Below, in pieces: positions 1 through 6,738 of a stretch of DNA of 9,533 nucleotides. This stretch comes from Lachnospiraceae bacterium (GTDB lineage Bacteria > Bacillota > Clostridia > Lachnospirales > Lachnospiraceae): the NCBI GenBank assembly GCA_017477805.1, contig JAFUUM010000382.1:1-9533 (forward strand). Reading direction: 5' to 3'. The notes beneath the pieces were generated by a model. It searched no databases. It was not told the DNA's origin and worked only from the letters and a program-made list of their open reading frames with translations. The position numbers and the translations under genes are program-made. Numbering within the stretch: the stretch's first letter is position 1; each line of letters starts with the position of its first letter.

Positions 1-708
1 CCTGCGAAGCCCATGACCTTTATCTTCGGTGCGAAGGCTGCTCCCGCGTACATCATCGCTCAGGATATCATCCACCTGCTCCTGGTGCTGCAGGAGATCG
101 TCAACAACGATCCCGATGTGAGCCCTTATATGCAGGTCCTCATGGTAGAAAACTACAATGTCAGCTACGCAGAGAAGATCATTCCTGCCTGCGATATCTC
201 CGAGCAGATTTCCCTTGCTTCCAAGGAAGCATCCGGTACCGGTAATATGAAGTTCATGTTGAACGGCGCTGTGACCTTAGGTACCGCAGACGGCGCAAAC
301 GTAGAGATCCATGATCTTGTGGGTGATGACAACATCTACATCTTTGGTGTAGATTCAGATACGGTGATCGAGCATTACGCCAAGTCCGATTACGTGTCCG
401 CGGATTATTATAAGAAGAGCCCTGTGATCAAAGAAGCAGTGGACTTCATTGTGGGCAAGCAGGCACTGGCAGTCGGTCATAAGGAGAACCTGGAGCGCCT
501 GTACAAGGAACTTTTGAACAAGGATTACTTCATGACCCTCATCGATCTGGAGGATTATATCAAGGCAAAGGATCGCATCTTCGCCGATTATCTGGATCAG
601 GAAAAGTGGAAGAGAATGGTGCTGGTGAACATCGCAAAGGCAGGCTTCTTCTCATCCGACAGAAGTATCGCGGATTACGAAAGAGATATTTGGAAACTCA
701 GAAAGTAA
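1..708 (+). CDS. glgP: Glycogen/maltodextrin phosphorylase, C-terminal part (5' end outside window)
   Basis: This is the last ~235 codons of an alpha-glucan phosphorylase (GT35 family, PLP-dependent), which releases glucose-1-phosphate from the non-reducing ends of glycogen or maltodextrin in the cytoplasm. The frame is open from base 1, so the ATG at 13 is internal. The protein enters with the conserved segment PAKPMTFIFGAKAAP. The PLP-lysine motif GTGNMKFMLNG follows, with the Schiff-base lysine at codon 250-252, and then TADGANVEI. All of these are hallmarks of the C-terminal domain. Family members are usually about 750-850 residues, so roughly 70 percent lies upstream. The stop at 706-708 is 19 bases before malQ, consistent with one transcript. 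The family assignment is secure; whether glycogen or maltodextrin is preferred cannot be read from this part. Confidence 0.95.
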   Translation, partial: PAKPMTFIFGAKAAPAYIIAQDIIHLLLVLQEIVNNDPDVSPYMQVLMVENYNVSYAEKIIPACDISEQISLASKEASGTGNMKFMLNGAVTLGTADGANVEIHDLVGDDNIYIFGVDSDTVIEHYAKSDYVSADYYKKSPVIKEAVDFIVGKQALAVGHKENLERLYKELLNKDYFMTLIDLEDYIKAKDRIFADYLDQEKWKRMVLVNIAKAGFFSSDRSIADYERDIWKLRK

Positions 709-727
709 AAAGCGGAGGAAACGTTCT

Positions 728-2212
728 ATGAAACGCAGGAGTGGTGTACTTCTACCCATATCATCATTGCCCTCGGAGTACGGCATCGGCTGTTTCTCCA
801 AGGAAGCCTATGAGTTCGTGGATTTTCTGGAAAAGGCGGACCAGTCCCTTTGGCAGATCCTGCCTCTGGGACCTACGGGCTACGGGGATTCCCCGTATCA
901 GTCCTTTTCCACTTTTGCCGGGAATCCTTACTTTATCGATCTGCAGGAATTGATAAAAGAGGGCTGGCTGACCAAGGAAGATTGCAAAGCCGATTACGGT
1001 ACCTCCCAGCAGTATGCGGATTACGACAAGATGTACAAGGCCCGGTTCAAGGTCCTTCGCCGTGCCTTTGATAAGAGTAACATCGGCAAAAAAGAAGACT
1101 TTAAAGCGTTTTGCAAAAAGAACAGTTTCTGGCTGGACGACTATGCCCTTTACATGGCAGTCAAGAACAGCTTTGGAGGAAACGGCTGGAACACCTGGGA
1201 TGAGGACATCAAACTTCGTAAGCCTAAGGCTATGAAGGCATACCGCGAGAAATACGCGGACGACATTCTGTTTTATCAGTTCCAGCAGTACCTCTTTGAC
1301 AGACAGTGGAAAGCACTGAAGAAGTACGCCAACGAAAAAGGCGTGGAGATCGTGGGCGATATCCCCATCTACGTAGCCTTTGACTCCGCCGACACCTGGG
1401 CAAATCCCGAACTCTTTCAGCTGGATAAGGACGGAACACCCAAGGCAGTGGCAGGCTGCCCTCCCGATGCTTTCTCCGCAACGGGACAGCTGTGGGGCAA
1501 TCCCCTGTACAACTGGCCTTATCACGAGAAGACCGGTTTTGAATGGTGGATGAAGCGCCTTGGATATTGCTTTGACATGTATGATGTGGTGCGTATCGAC
1601 CACTTCAGAGGTTTTGATGAGTATTATTCCATTCCCTACGGCGACCCCACCGCAGAGTTCGGTCATTGGGAAAAGGGACCCGGTTTCAGTCTCTTTAAGC
1701 GCATGAAAGAGGTTCTCGGAAACCGGGATGTGATCGCGGAAGATCTTGGATTCCTGACGCCCAGCGTTGTGAAGCTGGTGAAAAAGACCGGTTATCCCGG
1801 TATGAAGATCCTGCTCTTTGCCTTCGATCACAGAGAGCCCAGCAATTATCTGCCCCAGTACTACGATCGCAACAGTGTCGTCTATACCGGAACCCACGAT
1901 AACGACACCGTTGTGGGCTGGATCAAGAGCGCATCCAGAAAAGATGTGGCCTTTGCCAGAGAGTACACCGGCGTAAAGCGCAATAAGGAACTGCCTGCAG
2001 CCCTTGTACGCGCAGCTCTTGCGTCCGTATCCGACACCTGCATCATCCCCATCCAGGACTATCTGGAAGTGGACAATTCCGCAAGGATCAATCTGCCCAG
2101 CACTCTGGGAGATAACTGGAAGTGGCGTATGAAAAAGGGCCAGCTGACGGATGATCTTGCAAAGCGCATGAGCCGGTTGACCTGGATGTACGGCAGAAGC
2201 ACCAGAAGGTAA
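728..2212 (+). CDS. malQ: 4-alpha-glucanotransferase (amylomaltase, GH77)
   Basis: This cytoplasmic disproportionating enzyme transfers alpha-1,4-glucan segments between maltodextrins and releases glucose. It makes longer chains that the neighbouring phosphorylase can attack. The 494 residues match the short bacterial amylomaltase type. Visible family segments include RRSGVLLPISSLPS at the N-terminus, LPLGPTGYGDSPYQSFS (45-61) and GDIPIYVAFDSADTW (210-224). The catalytic set is present: nucleophile Asp291 in VRIDHFRG, acid/base Glu338 in VIAEDLG, and transition-state Asp391 in TGTHDNDT. The start is supported by GGAGGA at 714-719, eight bases upstream of the ATG. It follows glgP by 19 bases and precedes the LacI-type gene by 4, so the three genes form a probable operon. 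Nothing is truncated or missing. Confidence 0.97.
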   Translation: MKRRSGVLLPISSLPSEYGIGCFSKEAYEFVDFLEKADQSLWQILPLGPTGYGDSPYQSFSTFAGNPYFIDLQELIKEGWLTKEDCKADYGTSQQYADYDKMYKARFKVLRRAFDKSNIGKKEDFKAFCKKNSFWLDDYALYMAVKNSFGGNGWNTWDEDIKLRKPKAMKAYREKYADDILFYQFQQYLFDRQWKALKKYANEKGVEIVGDIPIYVAFDSADTWANPELFQLDKDGTPKAVAGCPPDAFSATGQLWGNPLYNWPYHEKTGFEWWMKRLGYCFDMYDVVRIDHFRGFDEYYSIPYGDPTAEFGHWEKGPGFSLFKRMKEVLGNRDVIAEDLGFLTPSVVKLVKKTGYPGMKILLFAFDHREPSNYLPQYYDRNSVVYTGTHDNDTVVGWIKSASRKDVAFAREYTGVKRNKELPAALVRAALASVSDTCIIPIQDYLEVDNSARINLPSTLGDNWKWRMKKGQLTDDLAKRMSRLTWMYGRSTRR

Positions 2213-2216
2213 CGCC

Positions 2217-3260
2217 ATGGCGGATGAGATCACCATCAAAGACATAGCAAGGCGCTGCGGCGTTGGTGTGAGCACCGTATCCCGTGCCATGAACAACCGC
2301 TCCGACATCAGCAAAAAGACGAGGGAAAAGGTCCTTCGGGTCATCGAAGAGACCGGCTTTGTCCCCAACAACAGCGCAAGGAACCTAAAGCGCATCGGCT
2401 CCCAGAATATCGCTATCCTCATTAAAGGTATCAGTAATCCCTTCTTTACGGACATGATCAACATCCTGGAAGCGGAGATCAAAAAGACGGAATTCGTCAT
2501 GACCCTCCACAGGGTGGCATCCCGGGAAAATGAAGTGGATGTGGCGTTGGAGCTGGTAAAAGAAAAAAGACTCCAGGGCATCATCTTCCTGGGCGGTGAA
2601 TTCAGTCATTCGGAAGAGAAACTGAACATGCTGGGGGTACCCTTTGTGTTCAGTACCGCCGGTGCAGAGCCCGAGTTTTTGAACGAGAAGAATTATTCCA
2701 GTATCTCCGTGGACGACGTGGCGGAAAGCTGTAAGATCGTCAATTACCTCATCGGTAACGGACATCAGCGCATCGCTATCCTGGCGGCCCAGGAAGAAGA
2801 TACCAGTGTTGGTAACCTGCGTTTGAAAGGGTATAAGAAGGCCCTGAAGCAGCATGATATCCCCGTGGATGAAGACCTGATCTGCTCTCTGCACGCAGGT
2901 GAGGAAGTGGAGCAGTTCTCCATGGAAAACGGATACGTTGTGACCAAGGAACTGCTGGCGAGAGGGACAAAGTTTACGGCTCTCTATGCCATCTCCGATA
3001 CCCTGGCCATCGGTGCCATGCGGGCCCTCCATGAGCAGGGCATCCGGATCCCGGAGGATGTTTCCGTGGCAGGATATGACGGCCTCCCCCTGGGAGACTA
3101 CGTTACACCGAGATTAACGACCCTCCGTCAGCCCACAGGCCTTATGGCAAGGGAGACGGCCAGCCTTTTGTTCGGCATTTTGTCGGGACAGAAAAATCAT
3201 CAGCACCTGGTGTATCCCGGGGAGCTGATCATACGGGAAAGCACAAGAGCCATCCGCTAA
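2217..3260 (+). CDS. LacI/GalR-family transcriptional regulator
   Basis: This 347-residue DNA-binding regulator has the LacI layout. The N-terminal helix-turn-helix (about residues 6-27, ITIKDIARRCGVGVSTVSRA) is followed by a hinge region with the minor-groove leucine Leu57 (SARNLKR). A periplasmic-binding-protein-like effector domain runs from about 63 to the end, with the usual AGYDGLPLGDYVTPRLTTL segment near the C-terminus. The ribosome site AGAAGG (2204-2209) lies inside the last codons of malQ and the start is 4 bases after the malQ stop, so it is translated with the glucan operon. By position it probably senses a glucan or sugar signal and may autoregulate the operon. That is inference: the operon promoter is outside the window and no LacI-type palindrome was recognised within it. 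The effector is unknown. Confidence 0.93.
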   Translation: MADEITIKDIARRCGVGVSTVSRAMNNRSDISKKTREKVLRVIEETGFVPNNSARNLKRIGSQNIAILIKGISNPFFTDMINILEAEIKKTEFVMTLHRVASRENEVDVALELVKEKRLQGIIFLGGEFSHSEEKLNMLGVPFVFSTAGAEPEFLNEKNYSSISVDDVAESCKIVNYLIGNGHQRIAILAAQEEDTSVGNLRLKGYKKALKQHDIPVDEDLICSLHAGEEVEQFSMENGYVVTKELLARGTKFTALYAISDTLAIGAMRALHEQGIRIPEDVSVAGYDGLPLGDYVTPRLTTLRQPTGLMARETASLLFGILSGQKNHQHLVYPGELIIRESTRAIR

Positions 3261-3277
3261 TTGGATGGCTCTTTTTT
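3246..3277 (+). terminator. Intrinsic terminator of the glgP-malQ-lacI unit
   Basis: A perfect 10-bp stem, AGAGCCATCC (3246-3255) with GGATGGCTCT (3263-3272), has a 7-base loop and runs into six T's (3272-3277). The hairpin lies across the end of the regulator gene and the end of the convergent CYTH gene, so both coding ends are constrained by it. On the minus strand the same hairpin is followed by TGTGC rather than a T-run, so it is a good terminator only for the rightward transcript. Confidence 0.92.
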
Positions 3278-3766
3278 CGACATATTCGAATTATGATACC
3301 GCGGATCCTCCGTGACATCTTCCGTGAACCAGGGGAGAAGGTGGAAGGCCTCGGCGCTTTCTTTGCTGGGAAATTCCACTTCCGCAAGAAGCAGAGGTGC
3401 AAAGGGCTCTGCGAATTCATCCAGTTCCACGGTGAGCTCCTTACGGTCATCCGGCAGCAACGCCAGACATTCTTCGTTGATGTCGGCTTTTGCCAGCGGG
3501 ATGAGATATCGTTTCTTCCGGATCACGGTACCGTCTGCCTTGGGCAGCAGGTGCGTATACGCCTCCGCCGTCAGCGGCAGATTATACTCCTCCCTGCACA
3601 TCAGCCCCTGCCCCTTATAAGTCAGATAATACTCCTCATCCTCTCTTCGCACCCTCACCACCGGCTGCGTACACAAGTATCCTTGTTCCAAAACTTTGTA
3701 TTTAACTTCATCTAATTTCACGGGTATTTTATTTACGTCAACTAAAAATTTCCTTTCGATCTCCAT
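3257..3766 (-). CDS. CYTH-domain protein (triphosphate tunnel metalloenzyme family)
   Basis: This 169-residue protein begins MEIERKFLVD, the ExExK signature (Glu2, Glu4, Lys6) of the CYTH superfamily. These proteins bind organic or inorganic triphosphates and metal in a beta-barrel tunnel. Further family-like segments are VRRED..YYLTYKG near residues 38-52 and the charged strands IRKKRYLIP and LTVELDEF. Stand-alone CYTH proteins of this size in bacteria are often tripolyphosphatases or thiamine-triphosphatase-like enzymes, and some are class IV adenylate cyclases; the sequence alone does not decide the substrate. The start is supported by TAGGAGAT eight bases upstream (minus strand, 3773-3780). 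The TAG stop overlaps the stop of the convergent lacI-type gene by 3 bases. No convincing minus-strand promoter was found upstream. Confidence 0.9.
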   Translation of the reverse strand: MEIERKFLVDVNKIPVKLDEVKYKVLEQGYLCTQPVVRVRREDEEYYLTYKGQGLMCREEYNLPLTAEAYTHLLPKADGTVIRKKRYLIPLAKADINEECLALLPDDRKELTVELDEFAEPFAPLLLAEVEFPSKESAEAFHLLPWFTEDVTEDPRYHNSNMSKKEPSN

Positions 3767-3814
3767 ATCTATATCTCCTATGTCAATAAATGAATACTGC
3801 GGTTTTTTGATGTA

Positions 3815-3960
3815 CAGGTTTGCCTTTGGTGACCTTCGACGGAATGTGTGAGACGCCGGTCCTTGGTAAGCGCCCCCTCAAAGAGGGGACGCGAACCTAG
3901 TACCGCTGCGTCGAACTCATAGCGAGAGCGCTCCGGAGAAGGTTACTCAAAGCAAACCTG
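3815..3960 (+). other. 146-base interrupted palindrome, candidate structured RNA or small mobile repeat
   Basis: The ends pair: CAGGTTTGC (3815-3823) is the exact complement of GCAAACCTG (3952-3960). The stem continues to 3837/3938, giving 21 of 23 pairs as + strand RNA with two G-U pairs. Read as minus-strand RNA those two become C-A mismatches, which favours the + strand. Inside, 3852-3912 folds into a long arm: GACGC/GCGTC, CGGT/ACCG, CT/AG, GGT/ACC, GCG/CGC and CCCCTC/GAGGGG around an AAA loop. That makes 23 pairs separated by small internal loops. A small AGCG-AGAG-CGCT hairpin (3921-3932) forms the other branch. I do not recognise a named RNA family. A palindromic intergenic repeat or miniature transposable element is equally possible, and no flanking target duplication was identified. 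Confidence 0.55.
3916..3941 (+). repeat. 26-base direct repeat, copy 1
   Basis: This copy starts CTCATAGCGAGAGCGCTCC and ends GGAGAAG. It matches copy 2 at 25 of 26 positions (G at 3935 versus T at 4001), and the copies start 66 bases apart. Each can form a small hairpin, AGCG-AGAG-CGCT, extended by an outer CTC/GAG pairing. Copy 1 lies inside the large palindrome, and its last bases form part of the right arm of the outer stem. Confidence 0.85.
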
Positions 3961-3981
3961 CTTACAATAAGCGCTTCCTGT

Positions 3982-4007
3982 CTCATAGCGAGAGCGCTCC
4001 TGAGAAG
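3982..4007 (+). repeat. 26-base direct repeat, copy 2
   Basis: This copy is 25/26 identical to copy 1 and lies 22 bases beyond the large palindrome. Its hairpin is stronger: TCTCA (3981-3985) pairs with TGAGA (4001-4005) outside the AGCG/CGCT stem (3987-3990 with 3995-3998). Two copies with one 40-base spacer and no cas genes do not support a CRISPR array. Confidence 0.85.
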
Positions 4008-4077
4008 ACTGATCAGAAAATCCCGTTTTGCACCCGTTTCTTAATGAAAAGTTTATACAAATGCCTTAATCAGTTCA

Positions 4078-4106
4078 TTGGATAATTGTACCGAAAATGC
4101 TAAAAT
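4078..4106 (+). promoter_or_regulatory. Sigma-A promoter for the DJ-1/CBS pair
   Basis: A -35-like TTGGAT (4078-4083) is followed by a 17-base spacer and TAAAAT (4101-4106). An extended -10 TG (TGC at 4098-4100) is also present. Transcription would start near 4113, leaving a leader of about 75 bases that contains a GCGCC-TTTTT-GGCGC hairpin (4134-4148). This promoter also argues against using the TTG at 4078 as the start codon of the downstream gene. Confidence 0.7.
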
Positions 4107-4133
4107 AAAACCAGCGGGCTTTTTCGGGAAAAC

Positions 4134-4148
4134 GCGCCTTTTTGGCGC
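4134..4148 (+). other. Leader hairpin upstream of the DJ-1 gene
   Basis: A perfect 5-bp GC-rich stem, GCGCC/GGCGC, encloses a T5 loop and lies about 40 bases before the start codon. It is not followed by a T-run, so it is not an intrinsic terminator. It may only stabilise the leader; no regulatory role can be shown. Confidence 0.4.
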
Positions 4149-4188
4149 TTCGATGGGCCTGAAATCAAAGAAAAATGAGGGTTACAAA

Positions 4189-4734
4189 ATGATCGGCGTA
4201 TTTTTCGCGGAAGGTTTTGAAGAGATCGAAGCATTGACGGTCGTGGACATTCTCCGCAGAGCAAATCTGCAGACAGAGATGATCTCCATTACCGATAAGA
4301 TGGCTGTGAAAGGATCCCATGGCATTGAAGTTTCCATGGATACCCGCCTGGCAGATGTGGATGTGCAGGCTCTTGATATGATGGTCCTGCCCGGCGGACA
4401 GCCCGGCACCAAAAACTTAGAACTTTGTACGGAACTGATGCAGGAACTGGATATGTTCGAAAAGGCAGGAAAGCCCATCAGCGCCATCTGTGCGGCACCG
4501 ACGATCTTCGGCCACAGAGGTTATCTGGAAGGCAGAGATGCCTGCTGTTATCCCGGCCTGGAAGAACAGCTCCGGGGCGCCAAGGTATCTTACGAACCCG
4601 CCGTTGTGGATGAGCATATCACCACCGGAAGAGGCATGGGCTGTGCCATTGATTTTGCACTGGCCATCGTAGAGCGGTTCCAGGGAAAAGAAGCGGCTGA
4701 AAAACTCGGAAAGGCAGTGGTATATCGGGTATGA
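4189..4734 (+). CDS. DJ-1/PfpI family protein (glutamine-amidotransferase-like fold)
   Basis: This 181-residue protein has the compact DJ-1/ThiJ/PfpI layout. The N-terminal strand MIGVFFAEGFEEIEAL carries Glu14, equivalent to the conserved glutamate of human DJ-1. VLPGG (67-70) and the nucleophile elbow AICAAP with reactive Cys101 follow, then TTGRGMGCAIDFALAIVE near the C-terminus. Family members act in oxidative or carbonyl stress, as small-molecule hydratases, glyoxalases or chaperone-like proteins; the exact activity is unknown. The start at 4189 is preferred because GAGG (4177-4180) lies 8 bases upstream and the conserved first strand begins there. A longer reading from TTG at 4078 would put the promoter inside the gene. 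The stop overlaps the next start (ATGA at 4731-4734), implying translational coupling. Confidence 0.93.
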   Translation: MIGVFFAEGFEEIEALTVVDILRRANLQTEMISITDKMAVKGSHGIEVSMDTRLADVDVQALDMMVLPGGQPGTKNLELCTELMQELDMFEKAGKPISAICAAPTIFGHRGYLEGRDACCYPGLEEQLRGAKVSYEPAVVDEHITTGRGMGCAIDFALAIVERFQGKEAAEKLGKAVVYRV

Positions 4735-5135
4735 ACATCCTGTTTTTTATCAAGCCCAAAGCGGAGTTGACCTTCGTGTACGATGATGAGACTCTGCGCC
4801 AGGTCCTGGAAAAAATGGAGTACCACAAATACGCGGCGGTACCCATGATCTCCAGAGAGAACGGCACCTACATGGGGACCATCACTGAAGGCGACATCCT
4901 GTGGGAGATCAAGGAACATGCAGACCTGAACCTGAAGGATGCGGAAGACATCGTGATCCGGAATATCAAGCGTTATCACGATAACCTTCCCGTAAAGGTG
5001 GATGCGGACATGGAGGACTTATTCTCCATGGTGATCCAGCAGAATTTCGTTCCTGTGGTGGACGGCAAAAAGACCTTTATCGGAATCGTGACAAGAAAGG
5101 ATGTTATTTCCTATCTGTGCATGCACGTTGAATAG
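4731..5135 (+). CDS. Stand-alone protein with two CBS domains
   Basis: This 134-residue protein consists almost entirely of a tandem CBS (Bateman) module. The first repeat spans about residues 9-64, with YAAVPMI and the GTITEGDIL strand-helix. The second spans about 84-134, with FVPVVDG and IGIVTRKDVISYL. Such modules bind adenosine nucleotides or related ligands between the repeats and usually regulate a partner. No effector domain, signal peptide or membrane segment is present, so it probably acts in the cytoplasm as a ligand-sensing subunit. It shares ATGA with the end of the DJ-1 gene, which suggests the two are made together. No partner interaction can be proven from sequence. Confidence 0.92.
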   Translation: MNILFFIKPKAELTFVYDDETLRQVLEKMEYHKYAAVPMISRENGTYMGTITEGDILWEIKEHADLNLKDAEDIVIRNIKRYHDNLPVKVDADMEDLFSMVIQQNFVPVVDGKKTFIGIVTRKDVISYLCMHVE

Positions 5136-5154
5136 GCGGGGAATCAAGTATTTC

Positions 5155-5183
5155 TTGCCCGAAAAGGGATTTTGTGATACACT
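5155..5183 (+). promoter_or_regulatory. Sigma-A promoter for the tig-clpP-clpX-engB operon
   Basis: TTGCCC (5155-5160), an exact 17-base spacer and TACACT (5178-5183) with an extended TG at 5175-5176 make a plausible housekeeping promoter. The predicted start is near 5190, giving a leader of about 45 bases before the tig ATG. The -35 overlaps a weak hairpin after the CBS gene (CAAG-TATTT-CTTG flanked by CGGG/CCCG, 5137-5161), which lacks a T-run. No CIRCE or CtsR operator was recognised around it, so heat-shock repressor control is not supported. Confidence 0.65.
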
Positions 5184-5234
5184 CTGTAGGATTGCGCAAT
5201 AAGGCGCGTAAGTTTAAGGAGGATATATACTGTT

Positions 5235-6713
5235 ATGGCAACAAAGATTGAAAAATTAGACGGCAGCATGGCTAAGCTTACGATCGAGGTTAGTGCGGAA
5301 GATTTTGAAAAGGCCTTGAACGCCGCTTATCAGAAGCAGAAAGGTAAGATCCAGCTCCCCGGTTTCCGTAAGGGCAAAGCTCCCAGAGCGCTCATCGAGA
5401 AGATGTACGGCAAAGATGTATTTTCCGAGGATGCAGCAAACAGCCTGATCCCTACCGAATATGCAAAAGCTTATGACGAAGTAGAAGAAGAGATCACTTC
5501 TTCTCCCGTTGCAGAGGATATCGAAGTAGTACAGATCGAAGCAGGCAAGCCCTTCATCTTCACCGTTACCGTTGCACTTCGTCCCGAAGTAAAGCTGGGC
5601 AAGTACAAAGGCGTATCCATCGATGAAGTTGATGAGACCGTTTCCGAAGAGGAAGTGGATGCACGCATCAATCAGGAGAGAGAGAACAGCGCAAGAAGAG
5701 TTGAAGTTACCGACAGAGCAGTAGCTGATAAGGATATCGTTACCCTTGATTTCGAAGGCTTTGTTGATGGCGTTGCATTCGAAGGCGGCAAGGGTGAGAA
5801 CTACCCTCTGACCATCGGTTCCGGCCAGTTCATTCCCGGATTTGAAGAGCAGCTCATCGGCGCAGAGATCGGCAAAGAGACCGAAGTAAACGTAACCTTC
5901 CCCGAAGATTACCAGTCTTCCGATCTTGCTGGCAAGGCAGCAACCTTCAAGTGCACCATCCACAAGATCGAAGCAAAAGAGCTTCCTGAGCTGGATGACG
6001 AGTTCACATCCGATGTTTCCGAGTTCGAGACCTTCGCTGAGTACAAGGCTGACACCAGAAAGAAACTGGAAGATCAGAAGGCTGAGCAGGCAAAGGAAGC
6101 TAAGAGAGATGCAGCTCTTGCAGCAGCTGTTGAAGAAGTTAAGATCGACATCCCCGAGGCTATGCTGGCTACCGAGCAGAGAAGACTGTTCGATCAGTTC
6201 GCACAGCGACTTTCCATGCAGGGTATGCAGGTTGAGCAGTATCTGCAGTACACCGGCCAGACCAGAGAAGGCATGATCGAGCAGATCAAGCCTCAGGCTG
6301 AAGAGAGCATCAAGTCCAGACTGACTCTGGAAGAGATCGCTAAGGTTGAAGGCCTGGAAGCTACCGACGAAGAGTACAAGGAAGAGATCCAGAAGATGGC
6401 TGACGCTTACAAGCTCGAAGTATCCAAGATCGAAGAGCTGATGGGCGATACCTCCAGCATCCGTAAGGACATCGCTTGCAGAAAGGCTGCAGACTTCCTG
6501 GTAGAGAACGCAAAGGCTTCCAAGGCTAAGAAGACCACCAAGAAAGCAGCTAAGGCTGATGATGCGGAAGCAGAAGAAAAGCCTGCTAAGAAGACCGCAG
6601 CAAAGAAGACCACTGCCACCAAGACCGCTTCCAAGGCTAAGAAGGAAGAGTCTGCCGAGGGCGAAGAGAAGCCCAAGAGAACCCGCAAGACCACAAAGAA
6701 GACCGAAGAATAA
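5235..6713 (+). CDS. tig: Trigger factor (ribosome-associated chaperone and prolyl isomerase)
   Basis: Trigger factor binds the ribosome exit tunnel and shields nascent chains. The N-terminal ribosome-docking domain contains GFRKGKAP (residues 43-50), the classic docking loop. The FKBP-type peptidyl-prolyl isomerase domain spans about 165-245 (DFEGFVDGVAFEGGKGENY, GSGQFIPGFEEQLIGA), and the helical chaperone domain about 255-425. At 492 residues it is longer than typical trigger factors (about 430-450). The excess is a low-complexity tail from about residue 428 to 492, made almost only of Lys, Ala, Thr and Glu. The ATG is preceded by a strong AAGGAGG (5216-5222), but with a rather long 12-base spacing. 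It is the first gene of the operon, 25 bases before clpP. Confidence 0.97.
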   Translation: MATKIEKLDGSMAKLTIEVSAEDFEKALNAAYQKQKGKIQLPGFRKGKAPRALIEKMYGKDVFSEDAANSLIPTEYAKAYDEVEEEITSSPVAEDIEVVQIEAGKPFIFTVTVALRPEVKLGKYKGVSIDEVDETVSEEEVDARINQERENSARRVEVTDRAVADKDIVTLDFEGFVDGVAFEGGKGENYPLTIGSGQFIPGFEEQLIGAEIGKETEVNVTFPEDYQSSDLAGKAATFKCTIHKIEAKELPELDDEFTSDVSEFETFAEYKADTRKKLEDQKAEQAKEAKRDAALAAAVEEVKIDIPEAMLATEQRRLFDQFAQRLSMQGMQVEQYLQYTGQTREGMIEQIKPQAEESIKSRLTLEEIAKVEGLEATDEEYKEEIQKMADAYKLEVSKIEELMGDTSSIRKDIACRKAADFLVENAKASKAKKTTKKAAKADDAEAEEKPAKKTAAKKTTATKTASKAKKEESAEGEEKPKRTRKTTKKTEE

Positions 6714-6738
6714 ATAAATCGAAAAAGAGGATAGAAGG

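Larger units (their letters stand above)
3767..4077. other. Gene-free intergenic stretch rich in inverted and direct repeats
   Basis: No convincing protein gene lies between the CYTH start and the DJ-1 promoter. The stretch holds the CYTH ribosome site, a large interrupted palindrome (3815-3960), and two copies of a 26-base repeat (3916-3941 and 3982-4007). An AT-richer segment with a small CTGATCAG palindrome (4009-4016) precedes the promoter at 4078. A minus-strand open frame through the palindrome has no usable start codon and is not called. Confidence 0.8.

Noticed and set aside
764..2584. 606-codon open frame on the minus strand across malQ and the lacI-type gene
   Set aside because: It lies opposite two well-conserved genes, spans their boundary, and its translation has no recognisable domain; it is an antisense shadow of their codon use.
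3778..3937. Minus-strand open frame of about 50 codons running through the palindrome toward the CYTH gene
   Set aside because: No start codon with a ribosome site is present, and the sequence is better explained by the inverted-repeat structure.
3916..4007. Possible CRISPR array from the two 26-base repeats with a 40-base spacer
   Set aside because: There are only two copies, the first is part of a larger palindrome, each repeat folds on itself with an extended stem, and there are no cas genes nearby.
4078..4188. N-terminal extension of the DJ-1 gene from TTG at 4078
   Set aside because: The region contains a -35/-10 pair with 17-base spacing and has no ribosome site. The conserved first strand starts at the ATG at 4189, which has GAGG 8 bases upstream.
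5137..5161. Possible terminator after the CBS gene (CGGG/CCCG and CAAG/CTTG stems)
   Set aside because: The stem has a four-base bulge, no T-run follows, and it overlaps the -35 of the tig promoter; termination is not convincing.
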